Shown here: positions 20,576 to 29,081 of the stretch, piece by piece
Layout: every line of letters starts with the position of its first letter
How positions within the stretch are numbered: position 1 is the first letter of the stretch
Source of the DNA: Hydrogenovibrio marinus
GTDB taxonomy: Bacteria > Pseudomonadota > Gammaproteobacteria > Thiomicrospirales > Thiomicrospiraceae
Direction of reading: 5' to 3'
Length of the DNA stretch: 64,000 bases
NCBI RefSeq assembly: GCF_013340845.1
Contig: NZ_AP020335.1
Coordinates: 1-64,000 of the forward strand
Program-made: the position numbers and the translations under genes
Notes under the pieces: generated by a model
Told to the model about the DNA's origin: nothing
What the model saw: only the letters and a program-made list of their open reading frames with translations
The model's database searches: none

Positions 20576-20800
20576 ATGAAAAAGCTACATTCCATCAGTT
20601 CCATTGTCGCCATCATACTGGTGACGATTTTTGCGCTGCAAAACACAGCAATTGTCGAAATTAAACTTTTATTTTGGAGCTTTTCCGCTCAAATTGCGCT
20701 TTTGGTGGTGATTCTGATCGGCTTAGGTTTTATACTTGGCTTACTGTTTTCGAGCCTCTCAAAACACAAAGAAAAAGACGAAGCCGAGCAGCCAGAATAA
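20576..20800 (+). CDS. lapA: LapA-domain (DUF1049) small membrane protein
   Basis: A 74-residue protein with two TM helices (about 8-24 and 37-57, the second being ALLVVILIGLGFILGLLFS) and the diagnostic LQNTAIVEIKLLFWSFS between them. In enterobacteria LapA pairs with LapB to regulate LpxC and lipopolysaccharide synthesis; no lapB neighbour is seen here. Two ATGs are adjacent; the second (20576) has the better spacing from AAGGAG. Confidence 0.85.
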   Translation: MKKLHSISSIVAIILVTIFALQNTAIVEIKLLFWSFSAQIALLVVILIGLGFILGLLFSSLSKHKEKDEAEQPE

Positions 20801-20822
20801 TTTTTAGTCAGGAGCAAAAACC

Positions 20823-21542
20823 ATGTCTCACTTTACCGAAGAAATGCTTGATGAGCATTTAGCAGACAAACACTACAGCCACCGCATGGGGTGGCTGCGT
20901 GCCGCCGTGCTAGGTGCAAATGATGGCATTATCTCCGTCGTGAGTTTGTTGGTCGGTGTCATCGCCGCCGGTTCGGATAAAGAGCATGTGTTATTGGTTG
21001 CCGTCGCCGCCATGGTTGCTGGCGCACTTTCAATGGCGGCTGGCGAATATGTTTCCGTCAGCTCTCAGTCGGATACTGAAAAAGCCGATTTGGAAATTGA
21101 ACGTCAAGCACTGGAAGATGACTGGGAAACCGAACATGCAGAACTGGCACTGATTTATCAGCAGCGCGGTGTCAGTGAAGCCACCGCCAACCAAGTTGCC
21201 ACCGAATTGATGGAACATGACGCTCTTGATGCCCATGCCCGCGATGAACTCGGGCTATCCGAAATTCATACCGCACGCCCTTTGCAGGCCGCTTTTGCTT
21301 CAGCAGCTTCTTTCATCTCCGGTGCAGGGATTCCGGTCATTCTGGTGGCGGTTCTACCCATGCAGAATTTAGGGTATATCGTTGCCTTCAGCTCTCTGGC
21401 ACTACTTGCCATTTTGGGGGCTATCGCTGCGAAAACCGGCGGTGCCAATATGATTAAAGGCGGCGTCCGTATGCTGATATGGGGAGCTATCGCAATGGGA
21501 ATCACCACATATGTGGGCTTGATGTTCGGCGCTTCCGCATAG
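20823..21542 (+). CDS. VIT1/CCC1-family iron/manganese transporter
   Basis: A 239-residue membrane protein. The first TM helix carries GWLRAAVLGANDGIISVVSLLVGV and the second MVAGALSMAAGEYVSVSSQSD, the family signatures. A soluble acidic helix-rich loop (about 85-150) corresponds to the metal-binding domain of VIT1. Three further TM helices follow. In plants and yeast the family sequesters Fe2+/Mn2+; bacterial members probably export or buffer these metals. CAGGAG precedes the ATG, 22 bp after lapA. Confidence 0.9.
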   Translation: MSHFTEEMLDEHLADKHYSHRMGWLRAAVLGANDGIISVVSLLVGVIAAGSDKEHVLLVAVAAMVAGALSMAAGEYVSVSSQSDTEKADLEIERQALEDDWETEHAELALIYQQRGVSEATANQVATELMEHDALDAHARDELGLSEIHTARPLQAAFASAASFISGAGIPVILVAVLPMQNLGYIVAFSSLALLAILGAIAAKTGGANMIKGGVRMLIWGAIAMGITTYVGLMFGASA

Positions 21543-21572
21543 CAACTCAACGCTTTCAACTTGGAGAAAGCC

Positions 21573-22181
21573 ATGTCACATCAGGTCAAGGTATGGGATA
21601 TCGTCGTTAGGAGCTTTCATTGGTCGCTCGTTCCGACGTTTTTCCTAGCTTACCTTACGGGTGACGACAGTATTCTCCATGCTTACACCGGCTATATCGT
21701 ATTGACGTTGGTGGTTATCCGCATCATTTGGGGCATAATCGGTACACGTTATGCAAGATTCACCAACTTCGTTTACGGTCGGGAAACGGTGAAAACCTAC
21801 ATTAGCTCAATCTTGCAATTCCGCCCCATTCATTACATCGGTCACAATCCGCTAGGTGGTTGGATGATTATCCTACTTTTATCATTTTTATTGCTCACCA
21901 CCTGGACAGGGCTAGAAGCCTATGCGGCAGAAGGTAAGGGGCCTCTAGCAGGATTGTCGCTAGATTTAAGTCCTATCGGCACTGCCTTTGCCGATGGCGG
22001 CAAAAGCCACTCCATTTGGAAAGGCATCCATGAATTTCTTGCCAACACCACTTTGTTTCTGGTGACTGTCCACATCATCGGTGTACTATTTTCCAGTGTG
22101 GTACACAATGAAAACCTGATTCAATCCATGCTTACCGGCGAAAAGACCGTCTCCGACGAGGACGACCATGAACGAAAATAG
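21573..22181 (+). CDS. Cytochrome b561-family di-haem membrane protein
   Basis: A 202-residue cytochrome b of the bacterial b561/NiFe-hydrogenase b-subunit family. It begins VWDIVVRSFHWSLVPTFFLAYLTGDD. Likely haem ligands are His in RSFHW, in SILHAYTGY, and in the later IHEFLANTT and TVHIIGV segments. It has four TM helices. Such proteins pass electrons between quinol and soluble cytochromes or hydrogenase. The ATG at 21573 follows GGAGAA. The 3' end overlaps the GNAT gene by 14 bp. Confidence 0.88.
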   Translation: MSHQVKVWDIVVRSFHWSLVPTFFLAYLTGDDSILHAYTGYIVLTLVVIRIIWGIIGTRYARFTNFVYGRETVKTYISSILQFRPIHYIGHNPLGGWMIILLLSFLLLTTWTGLEAYAAEGKGPLAGLSLDLSPIGTAFADGGKSHSIWKGIHEFLANTTLFLVTVHIIGVLFSSVVHNENLIQSMLTGEKTVSDEDDHERK

Positions 22182-22647
22182 CTCCCCTGAATACACCTGC
22201 CGCCTAGCGACTTTGGCAGACATGGACGCACTCAATAATTTGTTGTGTGCATTATTTCAACAGGAAGACGAATTCGTACCGGATATCGCCGCGCAAACCC
22301 GTGGCTTGACCGAGATTTTGCAAAACCCGACCATGGGCTGCATTCTGGTTTCATGTGAAACAACTGCGCCGGAAAAAATGAATGGCATGGTGAATTTGTT
22401 ATTCACTATCTCCACTGCCCTTGGCGGCAAGGTCGCCTTATTGGAAGACATGGTAGTTTCTCATGAGGTGCGACATCAAGGCATCGGATCACTTCTGATT
22501 CAAGCCGCCATTGCCGAAGCCAAGCGCCAAAACTGCCTTCGCATCACCTTACTGACTGACCATCACAATACTGCAGCGCAAACCTTCTATGAAAAGCATG
22601 GTTTTCAAGCGTCACCTATGCGACCTTATCGCCTAATGCTTGAGTAA
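22168..22647 (+). CDS. GNAT-family N-acetyltransferase
   Basis: A 159-residue acetyl-CoA-dependent acetyltransferase. The cofactor-binding motif A is VVSHEVRHQGIGSLLIQAA (the Q/RxxGxG/A pattern, about 109-127), and the C-terminal motif B is NTAAQTFYEKHGF. The substrate is unknown. It overlaps the end of the cytochrome b gene, so translation is probably coupled. It is the last gene of the eight-gene operon; a copy of the 18-bp repeat starts five bases after its stop. Confidence 0.88.
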   Translation: MNENSSPEYTCRLATLADMDALNNLLCALFQQEDEFVPDIAAQTRGLTEILQNPTMGCILVSCETTAPEKMNGMVNLLFTISTALGGKVALLEDMVVSHEVRHQGIGSLLIQAAIAEAKRQNCLRITLLTDHHNTAAQTFYEKHGFQASPMRPYRLMLE

Positions 22648-22651
22648 TACC

Positions 22652-22669
22652 CCCAACCTGGCAGATTTT
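22652..22669 (-). repeat. 18-bp dispersed repeat, copy 5
   Basis: An exact copy (CCCAACCTGGCAGATTTT on the plus strand) between the GNAT stop and the FMN reductase gene. With copy 4 it brackets the operon 16985-22647 in direct orientation. Confidence 0.9.
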
Positions 22670-22682
22670 TGCATTCAAAAAC

Positions 22683-22703
22683 AGACAGTTGCATTGCCTG
22701 TCT
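22683..22703 (+). terminator. Possible terminator hairpin
   Basis: AGACAG and CTGTCT arms (6 bp) around a nine-base loop, followed by only a short T-run. It lies after the eight-gene operon. The weak stem makes this tentative. Confidence 0.3.
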
Positions 22704-22758
22704 TTCGGCGTACAATCATTGCTACCATTCAAAAAGCTAACGCTTGAAGGAGGTTGTT

Positions 22759-23316
22759 ATGGAAAACTTGAAGATTCTTGGTCTTTGCGGCAGTCTTCGC
22801 AAAAAATCCACTAACATGGGCATGCTTCGTTATGCTCGAGCGCATGTGCCGGAAGGCATGACCATCGAAATTGCCGATTTATCACATATTCCCTTTTATA
22901 ACGAAGATATCAAAGATAAACCCAGCTCGGTGGAAGCTCTCTTTCAACAAATGTCTGAAGCAGACGGCTTTTTGTTTGCCTGCCCGGAATACAATTACTC
23001 CATCGCCCCGGCATTGAAAAATGCATTAGACTGGGCATCCAGAGAGCCGAGCAACCTCTTGCTCAACGACAAACCTGCGGCGATGATGGGCGCTGGCGGC
23101 GGCATGGGTACCTCGCGTGCACAATACCATCTGCGCCAAGTCTGCGTATTTTTGAACCTGCACCTGCTGAATCGTCCAGAGGTGTTTTGCAATGCTTTCG
23201 CCAACACTTTCAATGAGGAAAGCGAGTTGATTGACCCGAAAATTCAACAATTGATTGAGCAACAGTTGATAGCACTGAAAGCCTTCTCTCAGAAATGGCA
23301 GGTTCCGAAAAACTAA
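22759..23316 (+). CDS. NAD(P)H-dependent FMN reductase
   Basis: A 185-residue flavodoxin-fold protein of the NADPH-dependent FMN reductase/chromate-quinone reductase type. The FMN phosphate loop is GLCGSLRKKSTNMGML (about 9-24) and the second flavin contact is CPEYNYSIAPALKNALDWASR. The ATG at 22759 has a perfect AAGGAGG five bases upstream; the TTG at 22744 is excluded by this. It probably reduces quinones or free flavins and may contribute to oxidant tolerance. It starts a new plus-strand group. Confidence 0.93.
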   Translation: MENLKILGLCGSLRKKSTNMGMLRYARAHVPEGMTIEIADLSHIPFYNEDIKDKPSSVEALFQQMSEADGFLFACPEYNYSIAPALKNALDWASREPSNLLLNDKPAAMMGAGGGMGTSRAQYHLRQVCVFLNLHLLNRPEVFCNAFANTFNEESELIDPKIQQLIEQQLIALKAFSQKWQVPKN

Positions 23317-23350
23317 TTAAGAAAACATCTAGCTTAGGCAAAAGGTAAAC

Positions 23351-24685
23351 GTGAACACAGCGGATTCTCAACAACTTAACCGTCTTTATGACTTGATACA
23401 CGGCGACGAAGACACACGTGCATGCAAAGACATACCGGAATCCGCCTGCCACGATCAACCCAGAAATTTCTTCGCTTACTTAACAGCCAACAGCCTTGGC
23501 AAAATCGCCGATGAACTCGCCAGTGCCAAATTGATTTTGCCTTGGCTTCTTGGCATGCTCGGCGCACCGGCGATTTTTGCGGGTTTTCTGGTACCGATAC
23601 GTGAGGCGTGCGTATTACTGCCGCAACTCATGGTCGCCGCATTGGTGCGCAATCTCCCAGTACGAAAAGGGGTTTGGCTTCTCGGCGCAGCCTTGTCAGC
23701 ACTGGCTTTGTTCGGCATGGCGATTACCGCGTTTTATGCCAGCGGTGCGATGGCGGGTTGGGCGATTATCATTGCATTGCTTGTTTTCAGTTTGGCAAGA
23801 GGGCTTTGCTCGGTTTCTGCTAAGGATGTCCTGGGCAAGACCATTTCAAAAGGCAAGCGTGGCGTATTGATGGGCTATAGTGCCAGCTTTGCGGGCGTGA
23901 TTACCTTAGGTATCGGTGCCATTATCGAAATGCTCGGGGAAAATAAAGGTGGCAATTCGCAGCTTTTATTGGCAAGCCTTCTCGCATTGGGCGCAGTACT
24001 TTGGGTTGTTGCTTATTTCAGCTTTAACCGCATTATCGAACAACCCGGCGCCACCGAAGGTGGCAAGAATGCTCTGGCTGCCGCGATTGAAAGTTTCTCT
24101 TTACTGAAAACAGACGCGCCTTTTCGCCAATATGTCATTGCTCGAACACTATTCCTGAGTACCGCTTTGGTTCCACCATTTTATGTATTGGTTGCCCAGT
24201 CTTATAGTGAAGGTGCCTTAAGCGGTTTAGGGATGCTGATTATCGCTGGCGGTCTCGCCAGCAGTTTGAGCGCACCGATTTGGGGGAAAATGTCAGACAA
24301 ATCCAGCCGCAAGGTCATGATCACTGCCGCCGGTTTATCGGGCTTATTAGGCATTTTATTGTTTGCGATGGTTGAAGAACAATCCTCCTGGCTGACGCAT
24401 CCAATTACCCACGCCGGGTTCTTTATGGCAATCACCCTCTTTCACAGCGGCATCCGCTTGGGGCGCAAAGTTTACTTGGTGGATTTATCAAATGGTGAAA
24501 ACCGTGCCATGTATGTTGCGTTGAGTAATACTCTTATCGGTATTTTCATGTTGCTGGCGGGTGGTGTCGGGTTGCTAGCAGATATTTGGTCGGTACAAAG
24601 CGTGATTTTACTATTGAGTGTTATCGCCATCATCGGCGCACTCTGGACTTGGCGATTGCCGGAAGTCAGCCTGACAAAAAATTAA
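23351..24685 (+). CDS. MFS transporter
   Basis: A 444-residue permease with about twelve TM helices. The N-terminal roughly 45 residues are soluble and acidic (LYDLIHGDEDTRACKDIP), which is unusual for the superfamily. SDKSSRKVMI matches the conserved cytoplasmic loop between helices 8 and 9. The start is GTG with AAAGGT upstream. The substrate is unknown. The patatin gene follows after 16 bp, so the two are probably co-transcribed with the FMN reductase. Confidence 0.85.
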   Translation: MNTADSQQLNRLYDLIHGDEDTRACKDIPESACHDQPRNFFAYLTANSLGKIADELASAKLILPWLLGMLGAPAIFAGFLVPIREACVLLPQLMVAALVRNLPVRKGVWLLGAALSALALFGMAITAFYASGAMAGWAIIIALLVFSLARGLCSVSAKDVLGKTISKGKRGVLMGYSASFAGVITLGIGAIIEMLGENKGGNSQLLLASLLALGAVLWVVAYFSFNRIIEQPGATEGGKNALAAAIESFSLLKTDAPFRQYVIARTLFLSTALVPPFYVLVAQSYSEGALSGLGMLIIAGGLASSLSAPIWGKMSDKSSRKVMITAAGLSGLLGILLFAMVEEQSSWLTHPITHAGFFMAITLFHSGIRLGRKVYLVDLSNGENRAMYVALSNTLIGIFMLLAGGVGLLADIWSVQSVILLLSVIAIIGALWTWRLPEVSLTKN

Positions 24686-24701
24686 AAGCAACGGACACAC
24701 T

Positions 24702-25598
24702 ATGTCAAACAACTCTCCTAAAAAAACCATCTCTCTTGTCTTAGGCAGTGGCGGCGCTAGAGGCCTCGCACATATCGGTGTTATCCGCTGGCTAGAAGAA
24801 CATGACTTCGAGATAACTTCCATTTCAGGGTGTTCCATGGGGTCACTGATCGGTGGCATTTACGCCATGGGAAAACTGGACGACTTTGAAGAATGGGTAT
24901 GCGCCATCCGTAAAATGGATATGGTCGCTCTGTTGGATATTTCCTGGCAAAAAAACGGGCTGGTCAAAGGTGACAAAATTATCAACTCCTTGATTGATTT
25001 GGTCGGCAACCAGCTAATTGAAGAGTTGCCCGTCCATTTCACTGCCGTTGCGACGGATATTCAAAACCAAAAGGAAGTCTGGTTACGTTCAGGGAAACTG
25101 TTTGATGCCATCCGTGCATCCATCTCCCTGCCTTTGTTCTTCACCCCCATGCGCCACAATGGAATTGACCTGATTGATGGCGGTGTGCTAAACCCGGTTC
25201 CCATCGCGCCAACTTTTGGTGATGCCACGGATTTAACCATTGCCGCCAACCTGAATGGTGACATACAGGCACCTCAACCCAGCACATCAGAAAATTCATC
25301 TGAACCCAATCCCTTCTATGAAAAGGTCCACAATTTCATCCGTCGATTTACCGAGACCGAAGCACCAACCGAGCGCTCAGACTGGAGTATTTACGACATT
25401 GCCAACCAAGCATTTGATGCCATGCAAACAACAATTTCCCGCCAGAAACTGGCCGCTTATCCGCCGGACTATCTTATTGAGATTGCCAGCAATGCCTGCG
25501 GAACACTGGAGTTTGACCGAGCCAAAGAAATGATCAGATTAGGCTACGACATGGCAGATGAACAATTAAACAAACTAATTACCAGCCGCTCTAAATAA
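24702..25598 (+). CDS. Patatin-like phospholipase
   Basis: A 298-residue cytosolic acyl hydrolase of the RssA/YchK type. The oxyanion hole is GSGGARG (about 15-21), the nucleophile elbow is GCSMGS with Ser45, and the catalytic Asp159 lies in LIDGGVLNPVP. The Ser-Asp dyad is complete. The C-terminal roughly 100 residues are helical and unassigned. The physiological lipid substrate is unknown. Confidence 0.92.
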   Translation: MSNNSPKKTISLVLGSGGARGLAHIGVIRWLEEHDFEITSISGCSMGSLIGGIYAMGKLDDFEEWVCAIRKMDMVALLDISWQKNGLVKGDKIINSLIDLVGNQLIEELPVHFTAVATDIQNQKEVWLRSGKLFDAIRASISLPLFFTPMRHNGIDLIDGGVLNPVPIAPTFGDATDLTIAANLNGDIQAPQPSTSENSSEPNPFYEKVHNFIRRFTETEAPTERSDWSIYDIANQAFDAMQTTISRQKLAAYPPDYLIEIASNACGTLEFDRAKEMIRLGYDMADEQLNKLITSRSK

Positions 25599-25648
25599 AT
25601 AGATTTAATTAGTTTTCACCAAACAATCGGCGTTTAATAAAACAGATA

Positions 25649-25682
25649 GGTGCTGTGTGTTATCTACAGAGCACACAGCACC
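25649..25682. promoter_or_regulatory. Perfect 11-bp inverted repeat upstream of a small secreted-protein gene
   Basis: GGTGCTGTGTG (25649-25659) and its exact complement CACACAGCACC (25672-25682) flank a 12-base loop. No T-run follows, so it is not a classical terminator. It ends 41 bp before the start codon at 25724 and may be an operator or a 5'-UTR stem. Confidence 0.6.
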
Positions 25683-25723
25683 GTGAAACAATCAACAACA
25701 CATTAGTTTACAAGGAATTTACC

Positions 25724-26104
25724 ATGATCAAACAAACGATACTTGTTTCGGCTTTGGCCTGCAGTTTGTCATTGTTTTCAGCGAATGCCTTTGCCGCAAC
25801 ACCGAATTCGGATCAGCCAATCTATGGCAGACAACTCATGACACAACAAGAGATGAATGAATATCGTAACCAAATGCGAGCTGCCAAGACGCAAGAAGAA
25901 AGAAATCAAATTCGAAATGAACACCACAAACAAATGCAAGAGCGTGCCAAAGAGCAGGGCATAACTTTGCCAGATGAACCACCAGCATCTCGCGGACCAG
26001 GTTCGGGAATGGGTCCTGGTTCCGGTATGGGACCCGGCTCAGGAATGGGGCCTGGCATGATGAGACAAGGCGGCGGCATGGGTGGTGGTGGCCCAAACCG
26101 TTAA
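25724..26104 (+). CDS. Small exported Gly/Pro/Met-rich repeat protein
   Basis: A 126-residue protein with a Sec signal peptide ending at AFAATPN. The middle (LMTQQEMNEYRNQMRAAKT, then ERNQIRNEHHKQMQERAKEQ) is a charged helix; similar sequences occur in exported proteins of other sulfur oxidisers, from memory. The tail has three 18-bp in-frame repeats encoding PGSGMG at 25997-26050, then a GMMRQGGGMGGGG end. Met/His richness could bind copper, but that is speculation. The ATG has AAGGA upstream; the frame is open to 25655, across the inverted repeat, and is not used in this reading. Confidence 0.7.
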   Translation: MIKQTILVSALACSLSLFSANAFAATPNSDQPIYGRQLMTQQEMNEYRNQMRAAKTQEERNQIRNEHHKQMQERAKEQGITLPDEPPASRGPGSGMGPGSGMGPGSGMGPGMMRQGGGMGGGGPNR

Positions 26105-26133
26105 GTCCCGATTCTTCTATTAAATACTTTCTA

Positions 26134-26156
26134 GGCGGTTTCTATCTGAAGCCGCC
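26134..26156 (+). terminator. Hairpin after the small secreted-protein gene
   Basis: GGCGGTTTC-TATCT-GAAGCCGCC forms a 9-bp stem with one G-T pair. It lacks a T-run, so termination is uncertain. It sits 30 bp after the stop. Confidence 0.4.
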
Positions 26157-26240
26157 GAATCCTTCCATTCAAACAATCGTCACCTTTTATCTCTGTGGTT
26201 TTTGCATATAATGAACTGACAGAAATTCAGGGGTTTCGCA

Positions 26241-26885
26241 GTGTTAGAATCCATCTCATTACATTTATTCACCGTTTTTATGGGTTTCTTCGCCATCATG
26301 AACCCCATTGCAAACACACCCATTTTTCTCAGCTTAACATCGCAAGACAACACCAAAACCACCAAGCGCATCGCCTTGCGCGCATTGCTGCTGGCATTCG
26401 TGATTGTGGTAGCCTTTTCGGTGCTGGGGAAGGTGATTTTCGATTTATTCGGCATTACTTTACCTGCCTTCCAAATCACAGGTGGCTTTATTGTGTTGTT
26501 GATTGGCTATCACATGCTACAGGGGAATGCCTCCAGCGTTCACCAACTGAATGAAGAAGACAGCCAAGAGGCGATAGATGCCAAATTGAGTGTGGCGATT
26601 TCTCCGCTTGCCATGCCATTGCTGGCTGGGCCGGGGACCATAGCAACAGCCATGAATTTTTCCGCTGGCGGTAGTCTGTTTGAAATGGTGACCACCATTC
26701 TTGCGTTTGCAGTGCTGTGTGTCATCACCTATTTCATCTTCATTTTCGGTGAGCGTTTTGTCACCTTTATCGGTGCAGGGGCTTTGGGTGTCATTACACG
26801 AATGATGGGATTGATTCTAGCGGTCATTGGCGTGCAAATGCTGATTGAAGGCATCCATGGTGCCTTTCCATTACACGTTAGCTAG
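26241..26885 (+). CDS. MarC/UPF0056-family membrane protein
   Basis: A 214-residue protein with six TM helices. Family landmarks are FFAIMNPIANTPIFLSLT at the start, ITGGFIVLLIGYHML in the middle and PLAMPLLAGPGTIATAM after residue 115. The family was once thought to give multiple antibiotic resistance; the function is unproven. The start is GTG after AGGGG. It is convergent with the histidine kinase gene (seven-base gap). Confidence 0.9.
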   Translation: MLESISLHLFTVFMGFFAIMNPIANTPIFLSLTSQDNTKTTKRIALRALLLAFVIVVAFSVLGKVIFDLFGITLPAFQITGGFIVLLIGYHMLQGNASSVHQLNEEDSQEAIDAKLSVAISPLAMPLLAGPGTIATAMNFSAGGSLFEMVTTILAFAVLCVITYFIFIFGERFVTFIGAGALGVITRMMGLILAVIGVQMLIEGIHGAFPLHVS

Positions 26886-26892
26886 CCAGCAA

Positions 26893-28314
26893 TTACGATG
26901 CCTTGCTAAGGCGGATTTCAAAACAGTTCTTGTTGGTTTCATGCTCATAGACAAGAGAGCCAGCATGCTTCTCGGCAATAAAGCGCACAATCGCCAACCC
27001 GAAGCCCGTATGGTTCTGTGCAGGATGGTTGGCAGCATTTCCAACCGCCAGTTTACTTTCCAATAACCGATTCACTTGGTGTAATTCGTTTCCGGCACTG
27101 CATACACGGATGGTGATATCGTCATCAAGGCGATAAAGCCCAAAACTGACCCAACCATCTCCATATTTCATCGCATTATCCAACAGGTTTCTGATAGCGC
27201 TTTCCATCAACTCTCTATCAAATGCGATCTCAATGCCTGCATGGATATCTATCCACCAATCAGCATTTGGGGAAAGCGTTTGATACTGTTCAAGTAACGT
27301 TTCACAAAACTCACTGAGAGACTGATACTGTGCATTCAACTGAATTAAGTTTGAATCCAGTTTGGCGTACTCGAATAATCTATCCAGATAGTTTTTCAAC
27401 TTCAAACCATTTTGGAAAGCCGTATCCAAATAATCCATCGAATTGTCGACTTTTGCCTGCTCCATATAACCCAGCAAATTGGTTAAGGGCGTTCTCAAAT
27501 CATGCGATAAGCTGGAAATCATAAACCGCCGTTGTTGGTCCGCCTGTTGGATATGTTCCAATTGATCATGCAACTGTACTGACATATCGGAAGTGGCGAG
27601 TGCCAACTCATCCAATTCGTCATTGAGTTTCTCCGGTGGCGGAATCACGTGCTGCGGCGCCTGTTCAAACCGTTTTACCTTTTCTGACAGCAAGGCAATA
27701 CGACGATTCAGAAAATAGAACAACGCGCCTCCCAATCCTAAGCCCAACAGCAAACTGGTCAAGAAAGACCAACCACTGAGTTTAAGGAGGATGCTCTCTT
27801 GCAACCGTCTGTCGACCTCTTCGGCAATATGAGGCTGAATCACCACATAGAGATAAGCTTCAGGATGCTCGGCATTGGGTAAATAGGCAACCGAAAAGAG
27901 GCTTTTACCATCAAAGCTTCTGGGATCGTCACCCAGAATCAGCCCTTCGGATGGATGCTTTAAAAAGCGTTGCAAAGGCTGGATGTCGATATGATTACGC
28001 TTGATTTTATCGGCGTTTGCTGAGTACTTAAGCAAGTTTCCGGATAAATCGACAAGATAAATCTCAAGATTCGGATTCAACAGCATATAGCGATGGAAAG
28101 TATCTTCAATCGCCGGTTCGTTGAGCTTACCTTGCTTGACCAACTCGTTGTCTTGTATCAAGGTTTGGGCAACATCCGCATTGATCTTAATTTGCACCTG
28201 CTTCAAATAGTGGCTGGACAAGGCAAGGCTCAACGCCAGATAACTGATACCCATCACGGAAAAAATCGCGACCAGCCACAAGCTATATTGTCTGGAGATT
28301 TTCGATTTAAACAT
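26893..28314 (-). CDS. Sensor histidine kinase
   Basis: A 473-residue membrane sensor kinase: TM1 (about 10-32), a periplasmic region of about 140 residues, TM2 (about 180-205), a HAMP-like linker, and a HisKA domain with SSLSHDLRTPLTNLLGY (phospho-His271). It ends with an HATPase domain (N-box NLLDNAMKYGDG, G-box GFGLAIVRFIAEKHAG). It overlaps the response regulator gene by eight bases, so the two form one system. The signal is unknown; the upstream P460 cytochrome in the same operon suggests a nitrogen-oxide, haem or redox cue (inference). Confidence 0.93.
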   Translation of the reverse strand: MFKSKISRQYSLWLVAIFSVMGISYLALSLALSSHYLKQVQIKINADVAQTLIQDNELVKQGKLNEPAIEDTFHRYMLLNPNLEIYLVDLSGNLLKYSANADKIKRNHIDIQPLQRFLKHPSEGLILGDDPRSFDGKSLFSVAYLPNAEHPEAYLYVVIQPHIAEEVDRRLQESILLKLSGWSFLTSLLLGLGLGGALFYFLNRRIALLSEKVKRFEQAPQHVIPPPEKLNDELDELALATSDMSVQLHDQLEHIQQADQQRRFMISSLSHDLRTPLTNLLGYMEQAKVDNSMDYLDTAFQNGLKLKNYLDRLFEYAKLDSNLIQLNAQYQSLSEFCETLLEQYQTLSPNADWWIDIHAGIEIAFDRELMESAIRNLLDNAMKYGDGWVSFGLYRLDDDITIRVCSAGNELHQVNRLLESKLAVGNAANHPAQNHTGFGLAIVRFIAEKHAGSLVYEHETNKNCFEIRLSKAS

Positions 28315-29026
28315 GTTCGATTGTCTCGGATAAACAAACTGGATTCAAACGGTAGCCCACCCCCCAAACCGTTTCTAAAATTTTGGGTTTGGCGGGATTC
28401 TTCTCAATTTTCTTTCTCAAGCGATTAATGTGTGAGCTGATGGTGTGCTCAAACCCGAAATAATCTGATCCCCAAATTTGCGCCAACAAATCATGTCGGG
28501 TAAAAACTTGGTTTGGAGACACCGCGAACAACTTCAACAGGTCAAACTCCTTAGTGGTCAACTCCAATAAAGTGTCTTTCAGCCAGGCTTGGTGAGATTG
28601 CAAATCCAGCTTGAGGCAGCCGACCTGAACAATCGTGTCCAGAGTGTTGTGCGTTCGTGAACGTCTCATCAGAGCTTTAATACGTGCCTTGAGCTCTTCC
28701 AGCCCAAAAGGTTTGCTCAAATAATCGTCCGCTCCCAGTTCCAAGCCCGCAACCTTGTCTTGCTCATCGGAACGCGCCGTCAGCATCAAAATAGGGGTAA
28801 TATGGTTTTGTCTGCGAAAATAACGACAAAACTCAAGACCATCTCCATCAGGAAGAGACAAATCAAGAATAAGAAGATCGATAACATTTGATTCAACATA
28901 GGATTTCGCCTGCTCTAATCGATCCAATATCGTGGCTTGTCCTTTGAGGCTGCCTACCTGTAAACGAACCAGATTGGCGATGTCTGCATCATCCTCTACA
29001 ATCAAAGCTTTGAATAGGTCGCTCAT
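28307..29026 (-). CDS. OmpR/PhoB-family response regulator
   Basis: A 239-residue DNA-binding regulator. The receiver domain has the acidic pair EDD (11-13), phospho-acceptor Asp55 in LLILDLSLPDGDG, and Lys in LSKPFGLEEL. The C-terminal winged helix has TTKEFDLLKLFAVSPNQVFTR and HINRLRKKIE, ending in WGVGYRL. It lies 55 bp downstream of the P460 cytochrome gene and overlaps the kinase gene. It may regulate its own operon. Confidence 0.94.
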   Translation of the reverse strand: MSDLFKALIVEDDADIANLVRLQVGSLKGQATILDRLEQAKSYVESNVIDLLILDLSLPDGDGLEFCRYFRRQNHITPILMLTARSDEQDKVAGLELGADDYLSKPFGLEELKARIKALMRRSRTHNTLDTIVQVGCLKLDLQSHQAWLKDTLLELTTKEFDLLKLFAVSPNQVFTRHDLLAQIWGSDYFGFEHTISSHINRLRKKIEKNPAKPKILETVWGVGYRLNPVCLSETIEHV

Positions 29027-29081
29027 ATGAATTCCTTAAACTCTGCCCATCAAGTTGTGTTCTGGGCAGAGGCGCTACCGA

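Noticed and set aside
25997-26050. A CRISPR-like or intergenic tandem repeat
   Set aside because: The three 18-bp units are in frame and encode PGSGMG repeats in a secreted protein; there are no spacers.
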